A stretch of 64,000 nt of DNA from Gemmatimonadaceae bacterium (GCA_019186945.1 JABAQJ010000007.1:372001-436000); one strand, 5' to 3'. Counted from the first letter of the stretch, positions 17,350 to 25,405 are shown. Program-made: numbers and translations. The notes: generated by a model not told the origin, from the sequence alone.

Positions 17350-17487
17350 ACGTGTCGGGCCGAGGAGGTGGCGGACGGCATCTGGGCCGTGAACTTCTAC
17401 ACCTACCTTCTGGGCCACCTCAACGAACGTGAACGCCACGTCTACGGGATCCACCTCCGGCAGCACACCCCACCGCCAGACCGATGA
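17350..17487 (+). pseudogene. Transposase C-terminal fragment (IS481/IS3-like integrase)
   Basis: Only the last 45 or so residues of a DDE transposase remain. The segment EEVADGIWAVNFYTYLLG followed by HLNERERHVYG matches the C-terminal strand-rich tail of IS481/IS3-type integrase-core transposases, which commonly read E-VaDGiW-V-F---LLG-lnER. No catalytic domain or upstream inverted repeat is present. Beyond the stop, GTTACCTATG occurs twice (17510-17519 and 17534-17543), probably part of the old element end. The family assignment is from motif memory and is moderately secure; the truncation itself is certain. Confidence 0.55.
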
Positions 17488-17548
17488 CACAGCACCAATA
17501 CCTAACGATGTTACCTATGTCCTTGGACCAAGTGTTACCTATGCCTCG

Positions 17549-17646
17549 GCTCAACACAGAGGACGTTTGCTGCTGCCAGCCGAGGTTGGTCGGCTTGCTT
17601 CGCTCGCTTCATTGACCGGCTGCAGCAGAAACTGGTCCGGTTAGTC
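17549..17646 (+). other. attC-like recombination site upstream of toxin-antitoxin pair
   Basis: A 98-bp imperfect palindrome has the layout of an integron attC site. It begins with GCTCAAC (17549-17555, fits R'' RYYYAAC) and ends with GTTAGTC (17640-17646, fits GTTRRRY except one base). Between them GTTTgCTGCTGCcAGCCG pairs with CGGCTGCAGCAGAAAC, leaving unpaired extra bases as in real attC folds. The terminal TTAGTC nearly matches the complement of the R'' box (GCCTAAC) of the second site after the toxin gene, as expected for the two ends of one cassette. No integrase gene is in the window. Confidence 0.5.
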
Positions 17647-17771
17647 TTCACATCAAGTGTCGGCGTGCACCTTGAGAGCGAAGTCGGTCGATGCTGTCGC
17701 GAAAGCGTTGACCGGCGTCGCAGTGTCTCACCGACTTGCCTTCCACCGCTGGCCTGCTCAGTTTTCCGCTC

Positions 17772-17987
17772 ATGGCGTCGCCCCTGTTTGACTTCAGTCA
17801 TCTGACCCCTGAGGAGCGCATTCAGCTCGCTGAAGACCTCTGGGATAGCCTGCCAGAGCGACACGTCCAGCTCACCGATGCGCAACGCGCAGAACTCGAT
17901 CGCCGCTGGGCGCTCCAGAAGGCCGAGCCCAATCGCGGTCGGCCGTGGCGAGAGGTCCTTGACGAGATCGAGCGCTGTCACGGTTGA
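17772..17987 (+). CDS. Addiction-module antitoxin (Unstab_antitox type)
   Basis: A 71-residue antitoxin of the addiction-module family (Pfam Unstab_antitox), which neutralises a RelE/ParE-type toxin by direct binding. The family core LTPEERIQLAEDLWDSLPE is at about residues 11-29, and the C-terminal half LDRRWALQKAEPNRGRPWREVLDEI is the toxin-wrapping tail. The ATG at 17772 is preferred to an upstream in-frame start, because the extra 12 residues are not family-like. The stop overlaps the toxin start by three bases. No strong promoter is visible, which is usual for cassette-borne genes read from outside. The pair lies between two attC-like sites. Confidence 0.85.
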   Translation: MASPLFDFSHLTPEERIQLAEDLWDSLPERHVQLTDAQRAELDRRWALQKAEPNRGRPWREVLDEIERCHG

Positions 17988-18280
17988 CCCTCCCACTGGT
18001 CGTCAGTCCGGAGGCGGCCGCTGAGGTTGAGGAGGCGGTGGGATGGTACGAGACGCGGAGCCTCGGCCTTGGCACCGAGTTCGCGCGGGTCGTGCGCGCG
18101 ACCTTCGCGGTGATTGAACGGACCCCGTTCCAGTTTCCCGAAGCTGCACTTGGGATTCGGCGCGCCGTGATGCGTCGGTTTCCGTACGCGGCGTACTTCG
18201 CAATCGAGCCGAACAGCATCGCGGTGCTCGCCGTTTTTCATCATCGCCGGCATCCGGCGCACTGGCGCGCGCGCCGGTGA
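17984..18280 (+). CDS. RelE/ParE-family toxin
   Basis: A 98-residue toxin of the RelE/ParE superfamily, which either cleaves ribosome-bound mRNA (RelE) or poisons gyrase (ParE). The N-terminal helix EAAAEVEEAVGWYETRSLGLG and the late strands RRFPYAAYFAIEPNSIAVLAVFHHRR are the family blocks. The C-terminal RHPAHWRAR is the typical Arg/Trp-rich end. The start is TTG at 17984, inside the antitoxin stop, so translation is coupled. The attC-like site begins one base after the TGA stop, the same tight gene-to-attC spacing seen in integron cassettes. Target cannot be told from sequence. Confidence 0.85.
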   Translation: MTLPLVVSPEAAAEVEEAVGWYETRSLGLGTEFARVVRATFAVIERTPFQFPEAALGIRRAVMRRFPYAAYFAIEPNSIAVLAVFHHRRHPAHWRARR

Positions 18281-18281
18281 A

Positions 18282-18389
18282 GCCTAACAGAAATCTGCAG
18301 ACGCCGCATACTTCTATGGTGTGCTGCGCTGTCTGCGTCAGCGCAGCCATCTATTATGGATGCGGCGCAGCAGAAATCGAACGTTGATA
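18282..18389 (+). other. attC-like recombination site downstream of toxin gene
   Basis: A 108-bp palindromic region starts with GCCTAAC (18282-18288, a perfect RYYYAAC box). CTGCAGACGCCGCAT (18295-18309) pairs with ATGCGGCGCAGCAG (18360-18373) with a bulge. An inner hairpin TGCGCTG-tctgcgt-CAGCGCA lies between. It ends at GTTGATA (18383-18389), which keeps the GTT cleavage core but departs from GTTRRRY at the last two bases. The first site and this one share GCAGCAGAAA in the right arm. It could instead be a complex terminator of the toxin-antitoxin operon, or the left end of the adjoining IS. Confidence 0.45.
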
Positions 18390-18429
18390 TGACTGGGCTG
18401 GTGCCAAGAGGGAAGTTGGAAGCGGAGGT

Positions 18430-19180
18430 GGAACGGTGTGGGCGGGAGGCAGTATCGACGATGGATCCTGCTGATATACGCCGATTACCGACCGGCCGGC
18501 ATTGGTGATCGACCCTCGCCGCTCGAGTGCTCGCGCGAGACCAAGCCCAGGTAACTGGCGCGAGCTGCCGCGGATGTTCGAAGCGGCGCCGGTCGACGAT
18601 CTCGGTGGCCAGCACCAAGACGGAATGGAGCGAGATGCCGCGAAAGCACTGCAGCCGCTGGACCACGGGGGCAAGGGACGGCGTGAGGGCGAGCTGTTCG
18701 ATCGTCCGATCGAGGTCGTCGCGGCGCTGCAGTTCATACATGAACAACGCATGTTACTCTCGGAAGACGAGCCGATCGTGCGGGGCCAGGGGGGAGCCCT
18801 CGGTGGTGCGATGCAAGAGCCACCGCAGATGCGGGGTACGCCAGTTCGTGCCCTCGCGAAAGACGAAGCCCCGGCGGGCGAGGAACTTAAGGATGGGTGA
18901 GCTCCCGTCGCAGCGCCCCGCGTCCCGAGACGTAGAGCGATTGATAGATGGCTTCTGATGCGCATCGTCGGGTCGAGCGGGAGTCGCCGGGCAATCTGCT
19001 CCGGACTCCACGCGCGCCCAGCGTCGATGTTGCCGTCGCCCGCGCTTGCGTCCCGTACACGCCTTGGGGATCGGCGACTTACTCGCGAACGCTCTGGCGA
19101 AGGAGTTCCCGGATGAGTCCGTTCGGCGCTCGCACAGATCGAGGATGTGTTCGGCGATCTGGACTGGCGGCGATGTGACC
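18430..19180 (-). pseudogene. Degenerate IS110/IS1111-family transposase
   Basis: The minus strand reads, in successive broken frames, parts of an IS110-type transposase: RRGFVFREGTNWRTPHLRWL, then YELQRRDDLDRTIEQLAL, then LQCFRGISLHSVLVLATEIV with DRRRFEHPRQL, then after a frameshift LPGLGLARALERRGSITNAG. These match, in order, the middle coiled-coil and the C-terminal Transposase_20 domain (pGi...tA..l.aEigD..RF....lasYlGLvP.e.SSG......ItkaGn). The N-terminal DEDD catalytic domain is absent or unrecognisable, and at least two frameshifts interrupt the rest, so it is dead. Some members of this family insert specifically into attC sites, which is notable beside the preceding site. Confidence 0.7.
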
Positions 19181-19344
19181 AAGTCCGAGGCCTCTCGTCC
19201 TCTCACCGAATGTTGCCGGCGTCCGGGTTGACTTAGGGTCTGTGGGCACTAGCTTTCCGACCAACGCCGGCCCCGCTCACGGGGCCGTACGTTTTCAGCC
19301 GGGGTGCGACCGGTGGGAACTTTTGTGGCGCGCTCAAGGTTTCT

Positions 19345-19417
19345 GGGGCTGTAGCTCAGCTGGGAGAGCGCTGCAATCGCACTGCAGAGGTCAGGGGTTC
19401 GATCCCCCTCAGCTCCA
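19345..19417 (+). tRNA. tRNA-Ala (anticodon CGC)
   Basis: A 73-nt tRNA folds cleanly. The acceptor arm is GGGGCTG/CAGCTCC with the G3-U70 wobble that identifies alanine tRNA. The D-arm is GCTC...GAGC, the anticodon stem CTGCA/TGCAG with loop ATCGCAC (anticodon CGC), and the T-arm AGGGG-TTCGATC-CCCCT. The discriminator is A73 and CCA is not encoded. It lies at the edge of the mobile-element remnants. Confidence 0.96.
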
Positions 19418-19467
19418 TATAGTATAGAATGGGCGGTAGTTTCGCCGGGTTGTAGCCCGCCGCTGGT

Positions 19468-19541
19468 CGGTAGGACGTAGAGTTCCAATGACAGCGTGCG
19501 TGGCAATCCCTCATCGGACGGTAGGACGTAGAGTTCCAATG
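19468..19541. repeat. 23-bp direct repeat after tRNA-Ala
   Basis: The 23-bp sequence CGGTAGGACGTAGAGTTCCA followed by ATG occurs identically at 19468-19490 and 19519-19541, 51 bp start to start. It lies between the tRNA and the terminator. It may be a short tandem duplication or a footprint of integration beside the tRNA; its function is unknown. Confidence 0.75.
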
Positions 19542-19574
19542 TCGATGAACAGTGCGAGACTCCGCAACAGGCGC

Positions 19575-19603
19575 AGGCCGCTGACTCGTTCAGCGGCCTT
19601 TTC
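19575..19603 (+). terminator. Rho-independent terminator of tRNA-Ala transcript
   Basis: AGGCCGCTGA (19575-19584), a 5-base loop and TCAGCGGCCT (19590-19599) form a perfect 10-bp stem followed by TTTTC on the plus strand. It is the clearest intrinsic terminator in the window and ends the tRNA-Ala transcript. The U-tract is on the plus-strand side only, so it does not serve the facing minus-strand gene. Confidence 0.88.
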
Positions 19604-19644
19604 ATTTCCAAGCGGTCGCCCGGCGTCTTTCCGGGCTCCGTGAA

Positions 19645-20973
19645 CTAGCGGAACGTCCCAAGATCCTGCACGAGCGCCGTGAAAAGTTCCGCCAGATACC
19701 GGTTCTCCTCGGCTTCCGTCCTGTCCGCGAAATCGCTGAAAGCACTCGCGCCCAGGCCACCCAGCCATCGCATGATGGTGCTCTCCTGAACGGTAATGCG
19801 TCCGACGCGATAGCTCATGGCGCTTTCGCCCAAGTCGTCGCGGATACCCAGGCGGAACTCCGCGCCACGTCCCTGGAACGGTCGCCGCAATGGCGTCTTG
19901 ATCAGCTTGTCGACGGCAAGCGGAAAGTGCCAGGCAGGTTCCTGGCGGAATCTCCAGCTCCATGCCCTGTCGTGTTCGGACCGTTCGATGGTGAAGTCGG
20001 ATACGAGGTTGGTGAAACCCACGCGGAAGATCTTGAACTTCGCGGAAAAGTCGATCCGCATCAGGAGCGAGTCTGGTAGTTGGCGCAGCGATCCGTCGAG
20101 TGGCGCCAGTCGGCCCCCGCGCGCTCGCAGCCTAACGATGCATTTGCCATCCCGGCCGTCGATGTCCATGTATGGCGTCCCGTCCCGATCCATGAGCAGA
20201 ACGCGGTAGCGAGACGGCACGACGTACTTCAGCAGGTACGCGGCGTAGTTCGGGTACTGTGCGCGGATCGAGTCCGGCCGAAGTCGCAGCACGTATCGCG
20301 CGGATGTCGCTCCATCGGCGCCAAGCGTCGTCACCAGCGAATCGATGGCAATGAGCTGCCCCATGTGGCGCGCCGCACGGGGGAAAGCACCGCGCGTATC
20401 CTGCCTGAGCCGATCCGCGTCACGACCTTCAAAACCGGTAAACAGACGAAGCATGGCGGCGCCGGCGTCGCTCACGCGGATTGGTCCGACTGCGTGATCG
20501 ACGACCGAATACCAGTCGAACTCGTCGTCGCCAAGGCGTTTGAGCTGGAGGTAGTTGCGCTGGTCGCCGACGTGACGGGGATACGCGGCGCTGGTGACGG
20601 ACTGGAATTGATAGGCGGACGTCCGATAGGTTCCCGTGTACGCCAGTCCACGCGTGGAATCGCGATCGTCGATGACGGACCAGACAGACTTGTCGCCGAA
20701 GAGACGGCCGGGGATGAGCGCATACTTGGCCATGAGCGGGCGCGCGTGCGCGAACTTCGCGTCGCGGCGTACGGACGTGAATCGCCGGGCGAACGCGGTG
20801 AACAGCGAGTCGCTGTTCCGCACGGCTTCCTGTGCCGAACCGCCAAGGGCGGCGACCGCTGGCATACATGCGGTCGGTGCGACCAGCAGGGCGTAGAGAG
20901 TCAGGAGCGCCGCCAGAATACGGCGGAGTGGCTGGCGCGTACCGAGGCGCAACGTGAGAACGGGCTGAATCAT
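19645..20973 (-). CDS. Secreted protein of unknown family
   Basis: A 442-residue exported protein that I do not recognise. After a basic N-terminus the hydrophobic segment RILAALLTLYALLVAPTAC gives either a lipoprotein signal or a type-I signal peptide. Mature segments include GRLFGDKSVWSVIDDRDSTRG, a Tyr-rich central block, YRVLLMDRDGTPYMDIDGRDGK, and a late IRDDLGESAMSYRVGRITVQES; these suggest a beta-rich fold. The ATG at 20973 is chosen because it starts the signal sequence; the open frame continues 63 codons upstream through the tRNA-Gln gene, which cannot be coding. It faces the terminator of tRNA-Ala. Confidence 0.7.
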   Translation of the reverse strand: MIQPVLTLRLGTRQPLRRILAALLTLYALLVAPTACMPAVAALGGSAQEAVRNSDSLFTAFARRFTSVRRDAKFAHARPLMAKYALIPGRLFGDKSVWSVIDDRDSTRGLAYTGTYRTSAYQFQSVTSAAYPRHVGDQRNYLQLKRLGDDEFDWYSVVDHAVGPIRVSDAGAAMLRLFTGFEGRDADRLRQDTRGAFPRAARHMGQLIAIDSLVTTLGADGATSARYVLRLRPDSIRAQYPNYAAYLLKYVVPSRYRVLLMDRDGTPYMDIDGRDGKCIVRLRARGGRLAPLDGSLRQLPDSLLMRIDFSAKFKIFRVGFTNLVSDFTIERSEHDRAWSWRFRQEPAWHFPLAVDKLIKTPLRRPFQGRGAEFRLGIRDDLGESAMSYRVGRITVQESTIMRWLGGLGASAFSDFADRTEAEENRYLAELFTALVQDLGTFR

Positions 20974-21069
20974 GGTTGCGACGCCCCGGTGTGCGGGGTT
21001 GCCGCGCCAGTTTCGGACTCGGTATCTTAGTTGCCCCGAAGCGGCGGGTGGTAGCCGGCTCGGAATAGA

Positions 21070-21142
21070 TGCCCCTTGGTGTAACTGGCAACACGCCTGA
21101 CTCTGGATCAGGAGAGTCCTGGTTCGATCCCAGGAGGGGCAA
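21070..21142 (+). tRNA. tRNA-Gln (anticodon CTG)
   Basis: A 73-nt tRNA: acceptor arm TGCCCCT/AGGGGCA with the U1-A72 pair typical of glutamine tRNA, anticodon stem CCTGA/TCAGG with loop CTCTGGA (anticodon CTG), and T-arm CCTGG-TTCGATC-CCAGG. The discriminator is A73 and no CCA is encoded. It lies on the plus strand between two minus-strand genes, about 100 bases upstream of the secreted-protein start at 20973. Confidence 0.96.
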
Positions 21143-21243
21143 CTGGACTGGCGAGATTTCATTCGGCTGGCCGCCGCTTTCAGTCCATTGCAGGTCGCAG
21201 CCGCACGCGGGCCATCGCACCGAAGCTTGGAGACGGTGCTCCC

Positions 21244-22368
21244 CTAGAGACTTCCCAGCATCCGCAGGCCGAACCGTCGGCTCGCCGATGCTGGTGGTGC
21301 GTAGCGATAGAACCCCAGTACGAAGTCCTTCCCGACCTGCGTGATTTCGAAGTCGTGTGGCAGGAAGACGCGTGCGCGCCGAGCGCCATCCGTGCCGTAG
21401 ACCATCCACAGTCGATCGCCGTCGCTGTCTGGCGGTTCCTGAGACGAGACCCAGATATTCTCGTCCGGATCGATCACCAGCGCCTTCCAGAGCGGGACCA
21501 AACGATCTTGCGCCATAGCTTCCGCGAGTGCATCCCGCGCCTCGGATCCCAGGGCGGCGAGCCGCGGATCCAGGCTGGCGCTCAGTGCGGAGTCGATCTG
21601 CTCCCGTGTCACGCGTCTGCGATCCCGCACGATGTCGAAGCTCGTCAACTGCCGGCCGTTGGTCTGGAGTTCCTGGATCGTCGGCTCGGAGGTGTTCGCC
21701 AGATAGATCCGTGTCGGTCCAGCGGCGAAGCGCGTGGTCACGGCAAATGGCGGTTCTGTTCCGGAGTCCGCGGCGGATAATCTCAGCAGTTCACGGCCCG
21801 GAAACGCTCCGAGCGTATCTACCCTGCCCTCGCCGCTCAGGCGCAGAAGTGCCGCTCCCACGCGAACGAGTGCCGCGCCGGTCGATTGCGGGATCGTTCC
21901 ATCGACGAGGGCGATCAGGTCTCGACCGCTTTCGCATTGCATGCCGATGATCTTCCCGACGCTTGCGGGGACTCGCAGTGTTGGCGTGACGGCGCCGGAA
22001 CTGCCGATCGCGATGGCTTGGCGGTCGGGCTGCGTGACGACCACTATGCCACCCTGCGTGCACGGCGCAGCGAACGCAGGGCGCACGGTCCGAAGCGCCG
22101 CGGGGGGTTGCATCTGCACGCCGTTGCCCCTGACTGGGACCACCCCGCCCGGGGCCGAACTCAACACGACGATGACCGAGTCGTTCAGCTCAAACACGCC
22201 GAGCAGGTGTCCGGCACGCGCGATGACCGCCGGGACATTCAGGACCACCGAATCGCCGGCGGTGAATTGCGGGATGTTCGGCCGCTGGCCCGGCACTCTT
22301 GCTTCGCCGGGCCCGCATGCCACCGCTGCGAACAGGAGGCCAACCGACGCGAGCGTCGCGGGAGACAT
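21244..22368 (-). CDS. Lipoprotein with beta-propeller-like repeats
   Basis: A 374-residue lipoprotein. The signal peptide ends at the lipobox VAC (Cys18). The rest alternates short hydrophobic strands in a repeating pattern like a six-bladed propeller: LLGVFELNDSVIVVL, GGIVVVTQPDRQAIAI, RIYLANTSEPTIQEL, ALVIDPDENIWVSSQEP, and LWMVYGTDGARRARVFLPHDF. The last two are the most blade-like. I know of no assigned activity for this type. The ATG lies four bases after the stop of the upstream DsbA-like gene on the same strand, so the two are almost certainly one operon and the thiol oxidoreductase may act on exported partners. Confidence 0.65.
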   Translation of the reverse strand: MSPATLASVGLLFAAVACGPGEARVPGQRPNIPQFTAGDSVVLNVPAVIARAGHLLGVFELNDSVIVVLSSAPGGVVPVRGNGVQMQPPAALRTVRPAFAAPCTQGGIVVVTQPDRQAIAIGSSGAVTPTLRVPASVGKIIGMQCESGRDLIALVDGTIPQSTGAALVRVGAALLRLSGEGRVDTLGAFPGRELLRLSAADSGTEPPFAVTTRFAAGPTRIYLANTSEPTIQELQTNGRQLTSFDIVRDRRRVTREQIDSALSASLDPRLAALGSEARDALAEAMAQDRLVPLWKALVIDPDENIWVSSQEPPDSDGDRLWMVYGTDGARRARVFLPHDFEITQVGKDFVLGFYRYAPPASASRRFGLRMLGSL

Positions 22369-22371
22369 CGC

Positions 22372-23034
22372 CTAGCCGGCCAGCTGTTGCATGACCTGAC
22401 GGAACAGAGGTAACGGGATGGCGCCTTCGATCCGCTGGCCGTTAATGAAGAACGTCGGCGTCCCGCGGATATTCACGCGCCGCGCAACCTCGGTGTGCCT
22501 GCGCACGCGGAATCGAGCCTGGCCTCCAGCGGCGCACTTCGCGGCGGTCGAAAGGTTCAGGCCGATACTCCGCCCGATCCGGTTGAAGACGTCCTGAGGC
22601 CGGCGGGCTTTCATCCACTCCTTCCGGGACGCAAGCAGAGAATCGCTCATCGCTGCGAACTTGCCCTGTTCGTCGGCGCATTCGGCCGCGACCGCTGCGT
22701 CCTCCGAGTTGGGGAATTGGCCAGAGACGAATGGGACCGTCTTCCACCTCACCTTGCCTGTGCTGACGTACTCCTTCTCGATCGACGGGAACGTCTCCGT
22801 CACGAACTTGGCGCAGTAGCCGCAACCGAAATCCAGGAACTCCGCCACCCAATTCCGTGCCACCGCGATCCCGCGGTCGTGTCCCAGGCCGTCGAGCGAC
22901 ACGCCATCCGCTTGCTGCGATTGCCGTACCGGAGCTTGCAGCTCGATGGGAGTTTCCGGCGTCGCGACGCCTTGGCCACCGGTATTGAGAGCCATGATCG
23001 TCACGAGTGAAAGATGCCAGAAATCGAAAGTCAT
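22372..23034 (-). CDS. DsbA-like thioredoxin-fold oxidoreductase
   Basis: A 220-residue periplasmic-type thiol:disulfide oxidoreductase. The active site is CGYC in FLDFGCGYCAKFVTETFPSIE. The helical insertion (SEDAAVAAECADEQGKF) and the cis-Pro region RGTPTFFINGQRIEGAIP are those of the DsbA/DsbG-like thioredoxin_4 family. An uncleaved or cleaved hydrophobic N-terminus (MTFDFWHLSLVTIMALNTG) directs export. The ATG at 23034 has GAGGAAGG just upstream; an earlier in-frame start adds a basic, unlike segment. Extra cysteines occur at AECADEQ and AAKCAAGG. It shares an operon with the downstream lipoprotein. Confidence 0.88.
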   Translation of the reverse strand: MTFDFWHLSLVTIMALNTGGQGVATPETPIELQAPVRQSQQADGVSLDGLGHDRGIAVARNWVAEFLDFGCGYCAKFVTETFPSIEKEYVSTGKVRWKTVPFVSGQFPNSEDAAVAAECADEQGKFAAMSDSLLASRKEWMKARRPQDVFNRIGRSIGLNLSTAAKCAAGGQARFRVRRHTEVARRVNIRGTPTFFINGQRIEGAIPLPLFRQVMQQLAG

Positions 23035-23375
23035 GCCTTCCTCAGGATTTGTGTTCAGGGCGGTGTCGATCCGCGCGCGACGCCGATGGGAAAATAGCGG
23101 TTTCAATGGACGGCGCCGACTCGATTGCCGTGCGAACCAGTGTGAGCGCCAATCCCGATTCCAGAAAGTGGTCGTACGTCAGCCGTGAGTCGATCTTAAG
23201 GGCGAGTGCCCGGAGAGGAGGGCAAGCAAGGGCGATCCCGACTGCCTCAGTCGAGCTGGAATCTGCCGATACTTGGAGGAAGCGCGCTCGGGTGCCGACG
23301 GTGGCACGTTCTTCGCCAATAGAGGCGCGCTCGTGCTCTGCGTGACCGCGACGAGACGGTCCGCGTCCACCATCC
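23035..23375. other. Divergent intergenic region, no gene seen
   Basis: About 340 bases lie between the divergent DsbA-like and GGDEF-EAL genes. An antisense frame across it has no start signal and overlaps the GGDEF-EAL gene, so I see no gene here. It must hold both promoters, but I cannot point to convincing -35/-10 pairs. Confidence 0.4.
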
Positions 23376-25223
23376 GTGATTTCCCTGCTCACCGCCCAGG
23401 ATCTCCCGCTTTCCGCACCGGTCGCGCCACAGGACCGTACCCTCCTTGGAGGTACGCTGGCTGCATCGATGGAGCGGATGATCCGCATCGCTGTGGACGG
23501 CACGGGTGCGACCAGCGGGGTGATTGCGCTACTGGGCAACGACCGTCGCTGCTTTCAGTACGGGCATCCGGCCCTTCCATGGATGGCACATGACTGCGGT
23601 ACGCTAATCCGCTGCGGTCTGCTGTCGCTGACGGTCGAGAACGGAGGTGTGCTGTCGATCGGGGACGCGCACGAGTTCTCTCACGATGAGGACGTGCGTC
23701 GTGCCGCGGCTGCGCTGGGAGTCGGATCGTTGACGTCGATCGTCATGCCGCGTTCCGACGGAACGGTCCTGGGCATGCTTTGCGTCTTCGCGGACGCTCC
23801 CCGCGACTGGACCGAAGTCCGGATGCGGACGCTGCACGACGTTGCCGAAATGGCGTCCACGGAAGTGCACTTGCGGCGCGCGCTTGCCGAACGGGAATCG
23901 CGCGAACGCCAGCTCCAACACGATTCGCTGCACGACGGATTGACGGGGCTCCCCAATCGTTCACTGTTCATGCGCCGTCTTTCGGACGCGGCGCAGCGCG
24001 TGAAACGGGGGGACGACAGTCTGTTCGCGGTACTGTTCCTGGATCTGGACGACTTCAAGCAGGTGAACGACAAGTACGGTCACCGCGGCGGGGACGAGAT
24101 ACTGATCGAGACGGCGCGCAGGCTGGGAGACTGCATCCGTGGTGGGGACCTGGTTGCGCGCCTGGGAGGCGACGAGTTCGCGATCCTGCTGGAGCGCGTC
24201 TCGGACGCTCGCGACGGGGCGATGGTGGCGGATCGCGTACAGGCGGCGCTGCGCGAGCCGTTCGTGGTAGGCTCCTGTAGCCATGTCGCCACGGCGAGCA
24301 TCGGCGTGGTACTGAGTTCGTCCGGCACTTTCCAGCCGGATCAATTGCTGCGGAACGCGGACATGGCGATGTACCGGGCGAAGAGCGCCGGTCGAGCGCG
24401 CTTCGAGATGTTCGATCGCGCGATGCATGCGGACGCGCTCGCCCGCCTGCAGCTCGAACAAGACCTCCAGCGGGCGCTGGACGCCGACGAGTTCGAGCTG
24501 TACTACCAGCCGATCGTATCGCTGGCGACCGGCCGGATTGCCGGTGTGGAAGCGCTGGTGCGGTGGTGCCGGCAGGACGATGGTGTCGCCTCGCCGGGTG
24601 ACTTCATCCCGGTCGCCGAAGAGACGGGGTTGATCGTTCCGCTCGGTCGCTGGGTGCTGTCGGAGGCTTGCCGGCAGGTGCGCGCGTGGCAGTTGGCCAT
24701 CGGACAGGCGCAGTCGATCACGCTCGCAGTGAACCTGTCGGTTCGCGAGTTTTCCGAGCCGGAACTCGTATCACAGGTGTCGACGATCCTGGCGGACACG
24801 GGCATGGAGGCATCCGCACTGCGGCTAGAGATCACGGAAAGCGCGATCATCGGGCAGGGACACCCGGCGTTGCAGACCATAGCGGACCTGCGCGCACTGG
24901 GTGTGCAGATTCACCTCGATGACTTCGGTACCGGATACTCCGCCCTCAGCTATCTGCATCGCCTTCCTCTGGATGCGGTCAAGGTCGATCGCGGAACGAT
25001 CAGCATCATCGATCGCGAAGAACGACCGCTCAAAGTGGTGCAGTCGATCATTGGTCTGGTTCGGGCATTGGGGATGGGTGTGGTCGCCGAGGGGATCGCG
25101 ACGCCGGCGCAGCTCGACCTGCTGCGGGCCATGGGCTGCGACCTGGGACAGGGCTACCTGTTCTCGCCACCGTGCTCCGCGGCTGCGATGGGTCGTTTGC
25201 TATCCAGCGGGCAGACCTGGTGA
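23376..25223 (+). CDS. GAF-GGDEF-EAL cyclic-di-GMP enzyme
   Basis: A 615-residue cytoplasmic signalling protein that may both make and degrade cyclic-di-GMP. An N-terminal GAF-like sensor (about residues 25-170; GVIALLGNDRRCFQYGHPALP) is followed by a GGDEF domain (about 185-345; HDGLTGLPNRSLF, LDLDDFKQVNDKYGHRGGDE, ARLGGDEFAILLER) with an intact active loop. An EAL domain follows (about 360-610; GVEALVRW, LEITESAI, LDDFGTGYSALSYL, KVDRGTI, EGIATPAQ, GQGYLFSPP). The EAL motif and metal-binding Glu/Asp residues are present, with mild departures late on (EGIAT for EGVET). The start is a GTG with no strong ribosome-binding site, so the N-terminus is uncertain by a few codons. It has no TM helix. 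Confidence 0.92.
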   Translation: MISLLTAQDLPLSAPVAPQDRTLLGGTLAASMERMIRIAVDGTGATSGVIALLGNDRRCFQYGHPALPWMAHDCGTLIRCGLLSLTVENGGVLSIGDAHEFSHDEDVRRAAAALGVGSLTSIVMPRSDGTVLGMLCVFADAPRDWTEVRMRTLHDVAEMASTEVHLRRALAERESRERQLQHDSLHDGLTGLPNRSLFMRRLSDAAQRVKRGDDSLFAVLFLDLDDFKQVNDKYGHRGGDEILIETARRLGDCIRGGDLVARLGGDEFAILLERVSDARDGAMVADRVQAALREPFVVGSCSHVATASIGVVLSSSGTFQPDQLLRNADMAMYRAKSAGRARFEMFDRAMHADALARLQLEQDLQRALDADEFELYYQPIVSLATGRIAGVEALVRWCRQDDGVASPGDFIPVAEETGLIVPLGRWVLSEACRQVRAWQLAIGQAQSITLAVNLSVREFSEPELVSQVSTILADTGMEASALRLEITESAIIGQGHPALQTIADLRALGVQIHLDDFGTGYSALSYLHRLPLDAVKVDRGTISIIDREERPLKVVQSIIGLVRALGMGVVAEGIATPAQLDLLRAMGCDLGQGYLFSPPCSAAAMGRLLSSGQTW

Positions 25224-25405
25224 GATGACGTGAACGAATGACGAGAGAGGCAGCGAGACCGTTGGCGCTCCGCAGCAAGACTCGAGTGGGAACGACGGCC
25301 GTCCCTCGTGCGTAGTGAGTCGCGGGTCGAGCGCCAGCGTCGTGCCCCGCCTCATCGTTTCCCGTCACGTCGCCAGCTGCCGATGGCCTCTCCGTCCTCT
25401 CCCTG

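Noticed and set aside
20974-21162. N-terminal extension of the secreted protein at 19645-20973.
   Set aside because: The extension runs through tRNA-Gln, and the signal peptide starts at the internal ATG.
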